From positions 1-50,103 of the forward strand of contig NZ_DIXC01000061.1 in assembly GCF_002435945.1 (NCBI RefSeq): a DNA stretch of 50,103 nucleotides, given 5' to 3'. Below are positions 15,733 to 24,175 of the stretch, piece after piece. The position numbers and the translations under genes were made by a program. Numbering within the stretch: the stretch's first letter is position 1; the number at the start of each line of letters is the position of its first letter. The stretch comes from Mesotoga sp. UBA6090 (GTDB lineage: Bacteria > Thermotogota > Thermotogae > Petrotogales > Kosmotogaceae). The notes under the pieces were generated by a model. That model was not told the DNA's origin. It made no database searches and worked only from the letters and a program-made list of their open reading frames with translations.

Positions 15733-16551
15733 TTACTTTGCTGTTCTACAGATTCTGAAACCGAGATTTGTAATAGTGTGACCCGGCAAACCTTTCGATC
15801 TCACATCGATGCTCACACCAGCGGGACAGTCTATCCAGCTGCCTCCTCTTTTAACTCTGTAAGCTGAGAAGGTGTAAACATAGGGATTCGTTTCATCTGA
15901 CGAAGAGTAGTCTGTATGATAATCACTAACCCATTCCCAGACATTTCCCGACATATCGTAAATTCCCAATTCATTTGGAGCCTTGGTTCCTACCGGATGG
16001 GTCATGCTTTCGGAGTTAGACTTATACCAGGCGACCGAGTCAACCGAGTTCCCTCCAGATCTTGTATATCCTTTGCTATTGTTACCGCCTCTAGCTGCAA
16101 ATTCCCACTCTGCGTCTGTTGGAAGTCTGTAGCCCTTAACTTCGGAGGGATCAGTCGTTCTCTTGCCCCTTCCATCAAGGAAATTTCCCTCAGAGTCGTA
16201 AGCATTAGGAAGCCCTTCCTTAAGGCTCAACCAGTTGCAGTAAGCAATTGCGTCCCACCAACTCACGTTGATTGCTGGGCTGGAGCCTCTTCCCCAACCG
16301 GAATCGTAAGGAATGGTTCTTCCGGTTTCCTCACAGAAAGTATCGAACTCGTCGTAGGTAACTTCGAACTTCCCAATATAGTAATCATAATTCAGATGGA
16401 TCTGTCGAACCGGCTCATAATCAACGCCTTCCTCTCTCCATGTGGTTCCCATGAGAAAGCGTCCGCCGTTGACGAGAATCTGTTCCGGCAATGAAGCGCT
16501 TAAAGAAGCGGCAAGAAGAACAATTATGAATGTCAAGAATAGTCTATACAT
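15733..16551 (-). CDS. Exported formylglycine-enzyme-like (SUMF1 fold) protein, probably non-catalytic
   Basis: A 272-residue exported protein. Signal peptide at residues 1-19 (MYRLFLTFIIVLLAASLSA). The rest is one FGE-sulfatase (SUMF1, C-type-lectin-like) domain: GGRFLMGTTWREEG, YYIGKFEVTYDEFDTFCEET, NVSWWDAIAYCNWLS, GYRLPTDAEWEFAARGG, GIYDMSGNVWEWVSDY, RVKRGGSW and GFRICR. True formylglycine-generating enzymes have two cysteines soon after the RGGSW motif; here only one cysteine occurs (SWIDC), not in the usual arrangement, so I doubt oxidase activity. Such proteins may instead bind ligands. Its start abuts the stop of the histidine phosphatase gene (16552) with no gap, so they are co-transcribed. 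Paralogous to 35305-36423 and to the pseudogene at 36535-37660. Confidence 0.82.
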   Translation of the reverse strand: MYRLFLTFIIVLLAASLSASLPEQILVNGGRFLMGTTWREEGVDYEPVRQIHLNYDYYIGKFEVTYDEFDTFCEETGRTIPYDSGWGRGSSPAINVSWWDAIAYCNWLSLKEGLPNAYDSEGNFLDGRGKRTTDPSEVKGYRLPTDAEWEFAARGGNNSKGYTRSGGNSVDSVAWYKSNSESMTHPVGTKAPNELGIYDMSGNVWEWVSDYHTDYSSSDETNPYVYTFSAYRVKRGGSWIDCPAGVSIDVRSKGLPGHTITNLGFRICRTAK

Positions 16552-17265
16552 TTAGATCCTCCTTCTGAAATTATCTTTCCTTAGATCTTCTGAGTTCCAG
16601 ACATTCTCTACCGGTTCCTTTTCGAAATCCATTTCCATATGAGACGTGTTTGCCCAGTCTAGAAGCTCCAGAGAAATCGAATTGCCATATCTATATGCTT
16701 TCACCGTTGTAATTGCACAGTTGTCTATCGAGACACCTGATCTCGAGAAGAAGTGCTCCGGGTCAATCCCGCTGCAGACGAAGGGAAGTGTCATTGAGAG
16801 AAAGCCTCCGTGACTGACGGCCAGAACCTCTCCCGCGGGACATTCATCGACGAAAGTATTCATCGCTTTCCAGAATCGTCCGATGACTTGTCTATGACTC
16901 TCACCCTCGGGAATTCGCTCATCTTCCTTGCCCCCAATCCAGTTTCTGACAAGTTTTAGGAATGCGCTACTTGCTTCGCCTTCAATCAACTTGCCCTCAA
17001 GTTCACCGACGTGAAACTCCCTGATCTCGTTCATGGGTGTGGCTTCGATTTCCAATTCAGAAGAGACTATACTCGATGTCTCCATTGCTCTCAATATCGG
17101 CGAGGAATATATCCTGCTTATGTTTTTTAATCTCAAATAGCGCGCTGCCATTTCGGCCTGCCGTATCCCTTCTTTTGTAAGCGGGAAACCTTCATTGCTA
17201 TTTGCGAATATCCTCTCAATATTTGCCTGACTCTGGCCGTGGCGCATCAGATATATTGTTGTCAT
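16552..17265 (-). CDS. Histidine phosphatase (phosphoglycerate-mutase superfamily)
   Basis: A 237-residue cytoplasmic protein with the histidine phosphatase signature LMRHGQSQAN at residues 6-15 (phospho-accepting His9). The second catalytic half is present: ETSSIV arginine/acid region, the acid in EIREFHVGELEG near residue 88, and the second histidine in VLAVSHGGFLSM. It is probably a broad phosphomonoesterase like CobC/PhoE rather than glycolytic mutase, since the N-terminal region after RHG reads SQANIERIFANSNEGFPLT. RBS GGAGG precedes ATG 17265. It is directly followed by the exported SUMF1-like gene. Substrate not predictable. Confidence 0.88.
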   Translation of the reverse strand: MTTIYLMRHGQSQANIERIFANSNEGFPLTKEGIRQAEMAARYLRLKNISRIYSSPILRAMETSSIVSSELEIEATPMNEIREFHVGELEGKLIEGEASSAFLKLVRNWIGGKEDERIPEGESHRQVIGRFWKAMNTFVDECPAGEVLAVSHGGFLSMTLPFVCSGIDPEHFFSRSGVSIDNCAITTVKAYRYGNSISLELLDWANTSHMEMDFEKEPVENVWNSEDLRKDNFRRRI

Positions 17266-17484
17266 TTTTTGCCTCCATGAAGTTACTCAAGAAGATGATA
17301 ACAGATTTGGTCTGAAGGTTTTTTGGTCAAAACTCACAGAGTATTATGCGATAACTCAGAGTGCTCGACCCGTTTTGATAAGACTTGGGCTCCAGAGGTC
17401 AATATGTGAGATGAATATCTTGATTCTAAGGCAGTTTTATAAAGATAGCTCTTACCCACTTGCTGATTTTACGAATATGTCGGC

Positions 17485-17859
17485 TTAACGTCTAGTTGCC
17501 TCCCATGTTCCTTCGGCTGAAGGTTCGAATCTAGTGAAGGTTCCCGACATTGTTCCTTTCTCAGCGACTCCAGCAAAATCTATTTCGCTTTCAGAGGTCC
17601 AGGTGTTGATATTTACCTTATGATCGTTGGAGATCATCCCAAAAAGCTCTTTACAGGTTGAATCAAGACAGAATCCGCCCCTGTAATTGTAAACTAGGTG
17701 CTGCTCAACATGAAAAGTAGCTGTCTTCGAAGCTCCACCTGAATAAGTCATTACAACATCCCAGCTTCCATTCAAATTAGGAAGTCCAAAGAACAGACAC
17801 CCAGATGCAAGGAAGATTATCGCCAATATCGAGAGTGCGGTCAAAAAGCGTTTCTTCAT
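17485..17859 (-). CDS. Small predicted lipoprotein
   Basis: A 124-residue protein with a lipoprotein signal (MKKRFLTALSILAIIFLASG then Cys21). The mature part starts LFFGLPNLNGSWDVVMTYSG and has a lipocalin-like pattern of short beta strands (GSWDVVMTYSG, SEIDFAGVAEKGTMSGTFTR, EGTWEATRR), as in small 'NGxWxxx' extracytoplasmic proteins; no family named. ATG 17859 has RBS GGAGGGG; a longer open frame to 18018 has no such site. It stands alone; the nearest gene upstream is divergent. Confidence 0.65.
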   Translation of the reverse strand: MKKRFLTALSILAIIFLASGCLFFGLPNLNGSWDVVMTYSGGASKTATFHVEQHLVYNYRGGFCLDSTCKELFGMISNDHKVNINTWTSESEIDFAGVAEKGTMSGTFTRFEPSAEGTWEATRR

Positions 17860-18221
17860 TCTCCATCCCCTCCGTGTAAAAAGCGCATTCTTTCTTGGGA
17901 TAACTACGGAATCTACAAAGAGCGCGAATTTGCTCCAATTATACAGTGAATTAAGCTTTGAATGGGGAATCTTAGTCGCTGCTGAACAGCGATTATCTAT
18001 GAGAAAAGACGATAGCACTACTGATCAAATATAGCAATTCCGTGTAGTTAAAAAGAAACTATGAAGCAGAGGCCTCGGGCACAATATCATGTGGAAGCGA
18101 CATAATTTATGCTGATATTACTTCAACATTAAGCTTATTGCTCATGTTGTGATGGATTCATTTTTGCTTGGAAGTTCATTAGGCATTGTGATCTAATTAA
18201 CATGAATTAGAGGCCGGGCTA
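17860..18221. other. Divergent intergenic region
   Basis: Lies between the small lipoprotein gene (minus) and the duplicated membrane protein gene (plus). Apart from a possible plus-strand promoter at 18168-18197 I see no coding text, repeats or RNA gene. Confidence 0.5.
18168..18197 (+). promoter_or_regulatory. Possible promoter of the duplicated membrane protein gene
   Basis: TTGGAA (18168-18173) and TCTAAT (18192-18197) are 18 bases apart, 25 bases upstream of ATG 18222. Both boxes are imperfect and this is a weak call. Confidence 0.35.
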
Positions 18222-19328
18222 ATGCTTCTTATTACGGGGATACTGCTTTTTCCAGTGGCAACCGGAGGACTTCCCTACTATGAGAACGGTCTTTACGGTC
18301 TGCTACTTGTGATGTTCTCCCTGCAGATCATCTCAATGGGGAAAACGCCCTTTGGCGACCTGAAAAGATCAAAGCTTGTCGTGTTGTCAGGGCTTATCGT
18401 TGGTGGAATTGGAACGATAACCTGTTTCATTCCAGATGCCTTCAATGATATTCCCAGGCTTGTGCTATTCCTTTTCTTTGGCCCGGGAGGAGTTCTCTTG
18501 CTTCTTCAAATGATCCTGTCGAAGGATAAGCTCAGAGTCTGGTCCGAATATGGTGGTATATTCAGACACTTGATCGCCGGAAGCACGGTGGCATACGTTT
18601 CATCGATTCTCATTTCGATACTTCTTTGGAATCAGAGCCTGTTAAGTGTTCAGATGACGGCGATAATCATTCTGATCTATGGAGCCGCAATCGCATATCT
18701 CTCAGTGGTTCTGAGAAGGATATTCAGCGCTTACCCGAGAGAGAAAGAGAGGAAAGACGGAGAAGTCGAACTCCCCATCGACAGAGCTATGATTCTTTTT
18801 ACAAGCGTTTTTATGATTATTCTGGGCGTGTTACTGATTCCAGTCAATCTCGGACTCCTTCCGTTTTCTGGAAGTGCCCAGCTTGGACTGCTGATGATGA
18901 TTTTCGCTATCCAGATGATTGCCTCGGGAAGCACCCCGATAGGGGTCTTTCCCAGGTCGCTACCTGTTATCCTAATAGGGTTTTTATTCGCAGCACTGGG
19001 AACCGTGTCTTGTATCATTCCTGAGGTTCTAGTGTATCCTCTGACCGTTCTTGTTGGTGTTCTGAACATTCTAGGTGGAGCGATTTCAATCGGCAAATTT
19101 CTTGGACAGCGGGCGAGCAGTACGGAGCGACAGAAAGGTAAGATTCCGAAGATACTGGTGAAGTTGACCGTTTCTCAACTGATTCTGAATGTTCTTGCGA
19201 TTACATTCGGTCTCTCAATGCTGATCTCTCATCTCTTGCCGGGATTGGTCATTGGTGTAGTTTTGGCGGCTAATGGGACAGTGCTTCTGTACTTGCTTTA
19301 TGTTTTGTTTGCTATAGATAAAATATAA
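18222..19328 (+). CDS. Internally duplicated multi-pass membrane protein
   Basis: A 368-residue hydrophobic protein with about 10-11 predicted transmembrane segments; I do not recognise its family. It consists of two copies of a roughly 190-residue unit. Copy 1 has ITGILLFPVATGGLPY, GLLLVMFSLQIISMGKTPFG and GGIGTITCFIPDAF. Copy 2 has ILGVLLIPVNLGLLPF, LGLLMMIFAIQMIASGSTPIG and AALGTVSCIIPEVL. The units face the same way in sequence and are joined by a charged linker (FSAYPREKERKDGEVELP, residues 166-183). Such duplication is common in transporters and channels, but there is no motif for a substrate. ATG 18222 is preceded by GAGG at spacing 8; an upstream stop excludes a longer start. No operon partner. 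Confidence 0.75.
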   Translation: MLLITGILLFPVATGGLPYYENGLYGLLLVMFSLQIISMGKTPFGDLKRSKLVVLSGLIVGGIGTITCFIPDAFNDIPRLVLFLFFGPGGVLLLLQMILSKDKLRVWSEYGGIFRHLIAGSTVAYVSSILISILLWNQSLLSVQMTAIIILIYGAAIAYLSVVLRRIFSAYPREKERKDGEVELPIDRAMILFTSVFMIILGVLLIPVNLGLLPFSGSAQLGLLMMIFAIQMIASGSTPIGVFPRSLPVILIGFLFAALGTVSCIIPEVLVYPLTVLVGVLNILGGAISIGKFLGQRASSTERQKGKIPKILVKLTVSQLILNVLAITFGLSMLISHLLPGLVIGVVLAANGTVLLYLLYVLFAIDKI

Positions 19329-19417
19329 AAGGAGATGGAAACCAAATAGCTGCTAGAGAATTCTCAAAGCTAATCAATTAAATTCAGAGGAAAAAAGCAG
19401 TTGGATTGGTTCATACC

Positions 19418-19432
19418 GGAAACTCGGTTTCC
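19418..19432. terminator. Possible hairpin between convergent genes
   Basis: GGAAAC-TCG-GTTTCC is a perfect 6-bp inverted repeat between the convergent ends at 19328 and 19480. The loop is tight and there is no T run on either side, so a terminator role is only a suggestion. Confidence 0.35.
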
Positions 19433-19479
19433 AAATTATGGATCATTCATATCACAACGCAGATCTTATCTCTCGAGTA

Positions 19480-22400
19480 TTATTTGAATTCCTGACTTTC
19501 CAGTTCCATCGAAAGTGATTTAACTCTCTTCACCTGCACCACAAACGATTCAAGTCGGCTTTCTATCGTTGGAGTGAACGGGTTCCCATCGGACTCAAAG
19601 AAGAGAATCGGAATGTTGCCAGCGATCTTGAAGATCTCCCTCTTGAGTTTGCTAGAGCTTTCTCTCAGGTGTTCCAGACCTCTTTCAGCAACAGCTTCGG
19701 CGATCCTTGTAGGCATACACCCAAATGGGCCTATAGAAATAACTCCATCGTAAGCATCTATCGATTCGAACAAAACGGCCCCAAGAGTCAGTATTGCCTC
19801 TCCGGTAAGCTTCGGATTCAAGAAGTCCTTAGAAGTGTTTACCATGGACTCTATGTCGACGAAGTGTGATTTGTACAGTCCACTCTTTTCAAGAATCTTC
19901 TTGATTCTTTTTTCGAATGCCTGTTTTACAAGGATTTCAACGTGTTTCGTTCCCCTCTTGAGCGGACCGAGTTCGGTCGGTACGTATCTCTTCAGCAGAA
20001 TGTAGTCGAGATAATATATCCATTCTTCGATTGGAGAGGCATGCATGATTATTCCGTTGTCAGCAAAGAATAGCTCCAGAGACTTCCTGGAAAATTCATC
20101 ATTCCTGACGTAAATCTCTCCCGAGAGAAGGACTTTCGGTGCACTTTCGAAATCGCTTTTTAGAGGAATGTGAGAGATATTCTCACAAATCTCCTCCAGT
20201 TTCTTGGCCATTTCGCTAAAGGAGTCTCTTTTGACACTCTCAAGTATAATCTTGCGGGCCTCTTTGCTCGCTTTGACTGCCTCATCTCTGTCGGATGCCA
20301 GTGTAAGCAAGGCATTTTCAACGTTGCAGAATTCGTCGGCAATAATCATGCTCGCCCAGATTCTCAATTTTGCCTTGAGTCCTATGCCCGCATAACCGTT
20401 TTCAGAATTGAGAGAGAACAGGAGAACATTACTCGCGTTGTTCTTGTCTAGCCAAAGATCTATGTAATTGCTGTACTGCCCAAATCGGCAAGGGCCGCGA
20501 GTATCGGGCATGAAGTACATGATTATGCTTTCGTCGTCCTTGTTTTCCTCGAGATAACGAATAAGACTTCCCAGAGTCAGGTGAAAAGGGAGACACTCCT
20601 TAGATAATGAGTTGGATTTTCCAAGTTGAAACTCCAGTTCAGTCGGTCTCGAGAGAACTTGAGTGTTGATACCGACCTTTTCGAATGCCGCCGCCATGAG
20701 CTGAGCCGCAAACTCGCCCATGGTGGGAACGACTACTTTGACCGAAGGATCTGTAATGGGTATGTGTCTTCCGTCCTGCAGCTCTATACTGAATGTCCCG
20801 TTGTTCGTCAGCAGTTTTGGCCGCTTCACCCGTTTGTTCTCGCCCAACTCCATCTTCCTTTCGAGGGAGCTTCTGACTACATCGGCGAAGGCTTCGATCC
20901 TTGTCTCCACTCCAGCGTCTGACGTATGACTATCCAGTTCCAAAATCAGGGATGGTTTTTTCCCCATAATGTCTCTGAAGAAGGAGATTAAGAACGAATC
21001 AGGTCCACAGCTGAAGTTAGTAATGTAGAGTGCGAATAGCTTTGGATTGTTTTTTACATATCTGGCCGCTTTCAAGTTCATCTCGCCCCAGGCCCAGTAC
21101 ATCTTCTCATACGATCTTTCGTTTTCATAAGGAAGAGCGTCAAAAGTTACGACAGGAATTCCGCGTGAAGCGAGTTTTTCTGGGATTCCCATATTGGCGT
21201 CACTGGAAAAGGCATTGTAGGCTCGGCCGAAGATAACGACACCGAAGTCCGATTTCTTTAGATTCTCAAGAAATCTGTCTCCGATTTCCTTTATCCTTCC
21301 TACACTGTCTTCGTAGGATTTAACTCCATTGGAAAAGGCAGTCAAAGCTTCTTTGCGATTCCTTCCCAGTGACTTCGCAAGTAAGACGAACTTCTCCTTC
21401 TCTTTCTCAAAACCCTGCGAAAAATCGAAGAAATCTGTCAAAATTCTTTTCGACTTGAGTTCCTCAAAACTCCCCATTAGCCAGTCCGGTTCGCTCTGGA
21501 CAAATGGACAGAACACCGAGTTTTCAACGGAATTCGAAACCTCTAAGCCCTTGACTGCTGGAATGAAGAAATAGTCGGGATTCTTCTCCAGAAGATCATA
21601 AATATAACCATGAGATAGTTCGACTGGAAAACAAAATTCCGATTTCTTTCTATCCCAGCCCCTGGGGTCGGACTTTTCCGGTACGACAATTCTGAACCCG
21701 AGACTGCTGAAGAAATTTGAGAACAGGGGGAAGAGAGTATTCATAGATAGAGACTTGCTGATTCCTATAGTCTCGAGGCCCTTTTCTTCTGGCGGTTCAA
21801 AGACTATTTTCTCTCTATCGGTAGTATATATGTATTCGTTTCTGTTTATGGGAAGGTTAAGACGAACATTTTCATACTTGTTGCAAGCGCCGCCGAAGGG
21901 GAACTTCTTCCCTCCAACTTCAATTATGCGGATTGGACACTTCCTGTCGCATTTCTCTGCCCCACCGTCACAAATGAAGGTGTTGAGATAGCGAACTTCT
22001 TTTGAGATCAAGGCACCCAGCTCAAAGCGCTCTTCTTCCAGCTGGCCCGCTTGAAGCTTTTCCTTAACCATGAGTGATACACCAAATGCGCCCATGAGTC
22101 CAGGATGAGGAGGAACTATTATCTCCTTTCCTGTAACTGCCGCCATTGCCACGGGGACAGCTTGATTGAGACATACACCTCCCTGCATGAAGACTTTTTT
22201 CCCAACTGGTCTCATTGCTTTTACTCTGTTTGTGTAGTTCAGACAGATAGAATAAACCAGGCCCGCGCAGATATCTTCTCTAGAGATGCCTTCGTTGATC
22301 GCCGTTTTTATGTCGCTGCTGATAAAGGCCGCACACTGATCACTGAAGTTTGGGGGAGACTGACCTTCAAGCGCATACTCTCCAATTTCTCTGTAATCTA

Positions 22401-23688
22401 TGTCTAGAGATTCCTTTGCAGACTCTTCGAGAAATGAACCTGTACCTGCAGAACAGGCTTCGTTCATTGCGTAGTCCAGGGCAACGCCATTGGATAAGAA
22501 AGTGTACTTGGCATCCTGGCCGCCAATTTCAAATATCGTATCGACTTCTCTATCGAAGAATGAGGCAGCCCTAGCGTGAGCCATAATCTCATTGTAAACG
22601 GCGCTTGTCTCGCAGTAAAGTCCCACTATCTTCCTTCCGGAACCGGTGACCCCGAGACCAATTATCTCCACAGGAACATCGAGTGAACTACGAATCTCTT
22701 CAAGGCACTGGCGGGTAGCGTTTATTGGATCTCCCATAGTCCTGAGATATGAACTCGCTAGAATGGCATTGTCTCTGGCTCTCATAACCACCGCCTTGGT
22801 CGTAGTTGAGCCAACGTCCACGCCAAGAATGCAAAAATCGCCACTTTCAGCTGTCTTGAAAGGCATCTCCCTGAAATCGACCATGTTGACGAACTTCGAA
22901 AGGGATTCGTTCTTGGGGAAAGTCATTACTCCTTCCTTGAAGACACTTTCTTTCTCTATCTCGATTTCTTCGAGAATATTAGCATGTAGATAAGCGCCGA
23001 AGGCCTCGAAGAAGAGAGCCTCATCTGGTATGGTAATTTCTGCGATTTCTTTCAGGTGATTCAGCATAAGCCGGTTTTTTGTTACTCCACCGACTAGAAG
23101 TATCTTTTTTACTCCAGCTTTGTGCATGAGTTCACCGATCTTGTCAGACATGACCTTTCCAAGACCATTGAGAACCGATTCTTTAGGAGTTCCTTTATTG
23201 AGAGCATGTGTACAGTCGCTCTTGCAAAACACGGTACACCTTGAAGAAAGCTCGTAAATCTCGTCTGTTTCCACTGCGTTTGCGGCATCCAGTCCGATAT
23301 CCATTCGCTTCAGTTGCTGGAGAAAGAACTCACCTGTTCCTGAAGCGCATTTACTGCCTGTAAAGACGGCAGTAATGTTTCCCTTATCGTTGAGCTTATA
23401 CAGGGTGAAATTCTCTCCGCCCACGCTCACAATTGCCTCATGATCTCCATACTTGCTTTTCAGTTCTTTGTAGGCAAATTCAGTAGCTTCAACTTCGGGG
23501 ATCTGGGGGAGATTCAACAGTTTTCTTCCCTTCTTTCCTGTTGCTACAACCAAGCCTGTTTCAAGAATCTCTGGAAGAAAGCTCTTGAGTACTTTCAGTG
23601 GATTTCCTTCGTGCAGGAGTCGCCTGGGTGTTTGCCCATCATACCAGGAAATTGTGCTTGAGCCTATGCAAAGTCCGATTCTGTTCAA
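19480..23688 (-). CDS. Two-headed activator of 2-hydroxyacyl-CoA dehydratase type (BcrAD/BadFG + DUF2229)
   Basis: About 1402 residues, the usual length for the fused activase/CoA-activase proteins. Two ASKHA-type ATPase domains are visible: a divergent one at about residues 5-240 and a canonical one at about 288-545 with GVDVGSTTTKA (292-302). Each keeps the paired cysteines that hold a [4Fe-4S] cluster at the dimer interface of HgdC-type activators: CASGTG (Cys118) and SSRCTVF (Cys154); CSAGTG (Cys415) and SDQCAAF (Cys455). From about residue 640 comes the DUF2229 / CoA-enzyme-activase region (SDPRGWDRKKSEFCFPVELS; NFSCGPDSFL; FMPDTRGPCRFGQYS). ATP-driven electron transfer to a dehydratase or similar reductive enzyme is expected, but no dehydratase subunit is in this window. 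The probable start is TTG 23688 (RBS GAGGTG), three codons inside a GTG at 23697. Confidence 0.85.
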   Translation of the reverse strand: MNRIGLCIGSSTISWYDGQTPRRLLHEGNPLKVLKSFLPEILETGLVVATGKKGRKLLNLPQIPEVEATEFAYKELKSKYGDHEAIVSVGGENFTLYKLNDKGNITAVFTGSKCASGTGEFFLQQLKRMDIGLDAANAVETDEIYELSSRCTVFCKSDCTHALNKGTPKESVLNGLGKVMSDKIGELMHKAGVKKILLVGGVTKNRLMLNHLKEIAEITIPDEALFFEAFGAYLHANILEEIEIEKESVFKEGVMTFPKNESLSKFVNMVDFREMPFKTAESGDFCILGVDVGSTTTKAVVMRARDNAILASSYLRTMGDPINATRQCLEEIRSSLDVPVEIIGLGVTGSGRKIVGLYCETSAVYNEIMAHARAASFFDREVDTIFEIGGQDAKYTFLSNGVALDYAMNEACSAGTGSFLEESAKESLDIDYREIGEYALEGQSPPNFSDQCAAFISSDIKTAINEGISREDICAGLVYSICLNYTNRVKAMRPVGKKVFMQGGVCLNQAVPVAMAAVTGKEIIVPPHPGLMGAFGVSLMVKEKLQAGQLEEERFELGALISKEVRYLNTFICDGGAEKCDRKCPIRIIEVGGKKFPFGGACNKYENVRLNLPINRNEYIYTTDREKIVFEPPEEKGLETIGISKSLSMNTLFPLFSNFFSSLGFRIVVPEKSDPRGWDRKKSEFCFPVELSHGYIYDLLEKNPDYFFIPAVKGLEVSNSVENSVFCPFVQSEPDWLMGSFEELKSKRILTDFFDFSQGFEKEKEKFVLLAKSLGRNRKEALTAFSNGVKSYEDSVGRIKEIGDRFLENLKKSDFGVVIFGRAYNAFSSDANMGIPEKLASRGIPVVTFDALPYENERSYEKMYWAWGEMNLKAARYVKNNPKLFALYITNFSCGPDSFLISFFRDIMGKKPSLILELDSHTSDAGVETRIEAFADVVRSSLERKMELGENKRVKRPKLLTNNGTFSIELQDGRHIPITDPSVKVVVPTMGEFAAQLMAAAFEKVGINTQVLSRPTELEFQLGKSNSLSKECLPFHLTLGSLIRYLEENKDDESIIMYFMPDTRGPCRFGQYSNYIDLWLDKNNASNVLLFSLNSENGYAGIGLKAKLRIWASMIIADEFCNVENALLTLASDRDEAVKASKEARKIILESVKRDSFSEMAKKLEEICENISHIPLKSDFESAPKVLLSGEIYVRNDEFSRKSLELFFADNGIIMHASPIEEWIYYLDYILLKRYVPTELGPLKRGTKHVEILVKQAFEKRIKKILEKSGLYKSHFVDIESMVNTSKDFLNPKLTGEAILTLGAVLFESIDAYDGVISIGPFGCMPTRIAEAVAERGLEHLRESSSKLKREIFKIAGNIPILFFESDGNPFTPTIESRLESFVVQVKRVKSLSMELESQEFK

Positions 23689-24175
23689 GAAGTTCACCTC
23701 AAACCATTCAACAGTTTAATAATAGCATAGTAAGGCATTGTTGTATTTTAAGATCACAAAAGACCTTTTCCTATATGATTTACAGCTCTTGAAACCGACT
23801 TTTTCGTTGGATAGTTCATCTTCACTTCAAAGGGATGAATTCCACTCAGGAACTACTTCGTTGACTTCATGGGTGTTATCCAGGTTATCTGTTTCATTTC
23901 AAGCCTTCACATTTCTTCTCATCATCAAAGATTTGAGTTCTCTACCATTAGGTTTTTGAGAGATGAAATCGGATAATAATCGAAAGGTGAGAGTCAGAAA
24001 AATGAGTGCAAAACTATCAGGAACGGGGTTTCGCTAACAAGAAAGATTCCTTTGAAAAGCGCTTTCTCCAAAAAGACTTGGACAGCAGTCTACCTTCTAC
24101 GAATGCCCGTAGTAACTTAGAGATCATATAAAAGAAGAGCCGTAGGTAAAGACCATAAGACATAACAGACTAATC
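23689..24175. other. Intergenic region with no recognised feature
   Basis: Between two minus-strand genes. It contains only short broken frames on both strands. A stretch on the minus strand near 23820-23960 reads as coding-like text interrupted by stops, but I cannot name a source gene. Confidence 0.4.

Noticed and set aside
15916..16494. 192-residue plus-strand open frame
   Set aside because: Shadow of the SUMF1-like gene on the other strand; cysteine- and serine-rich text with no domain.
15733..16551. Formylglycine-generating enzyme that activates sulfatases
   Set aside because: The catalytic cysteine pair is missing and there is no sulfatase gene in the window.
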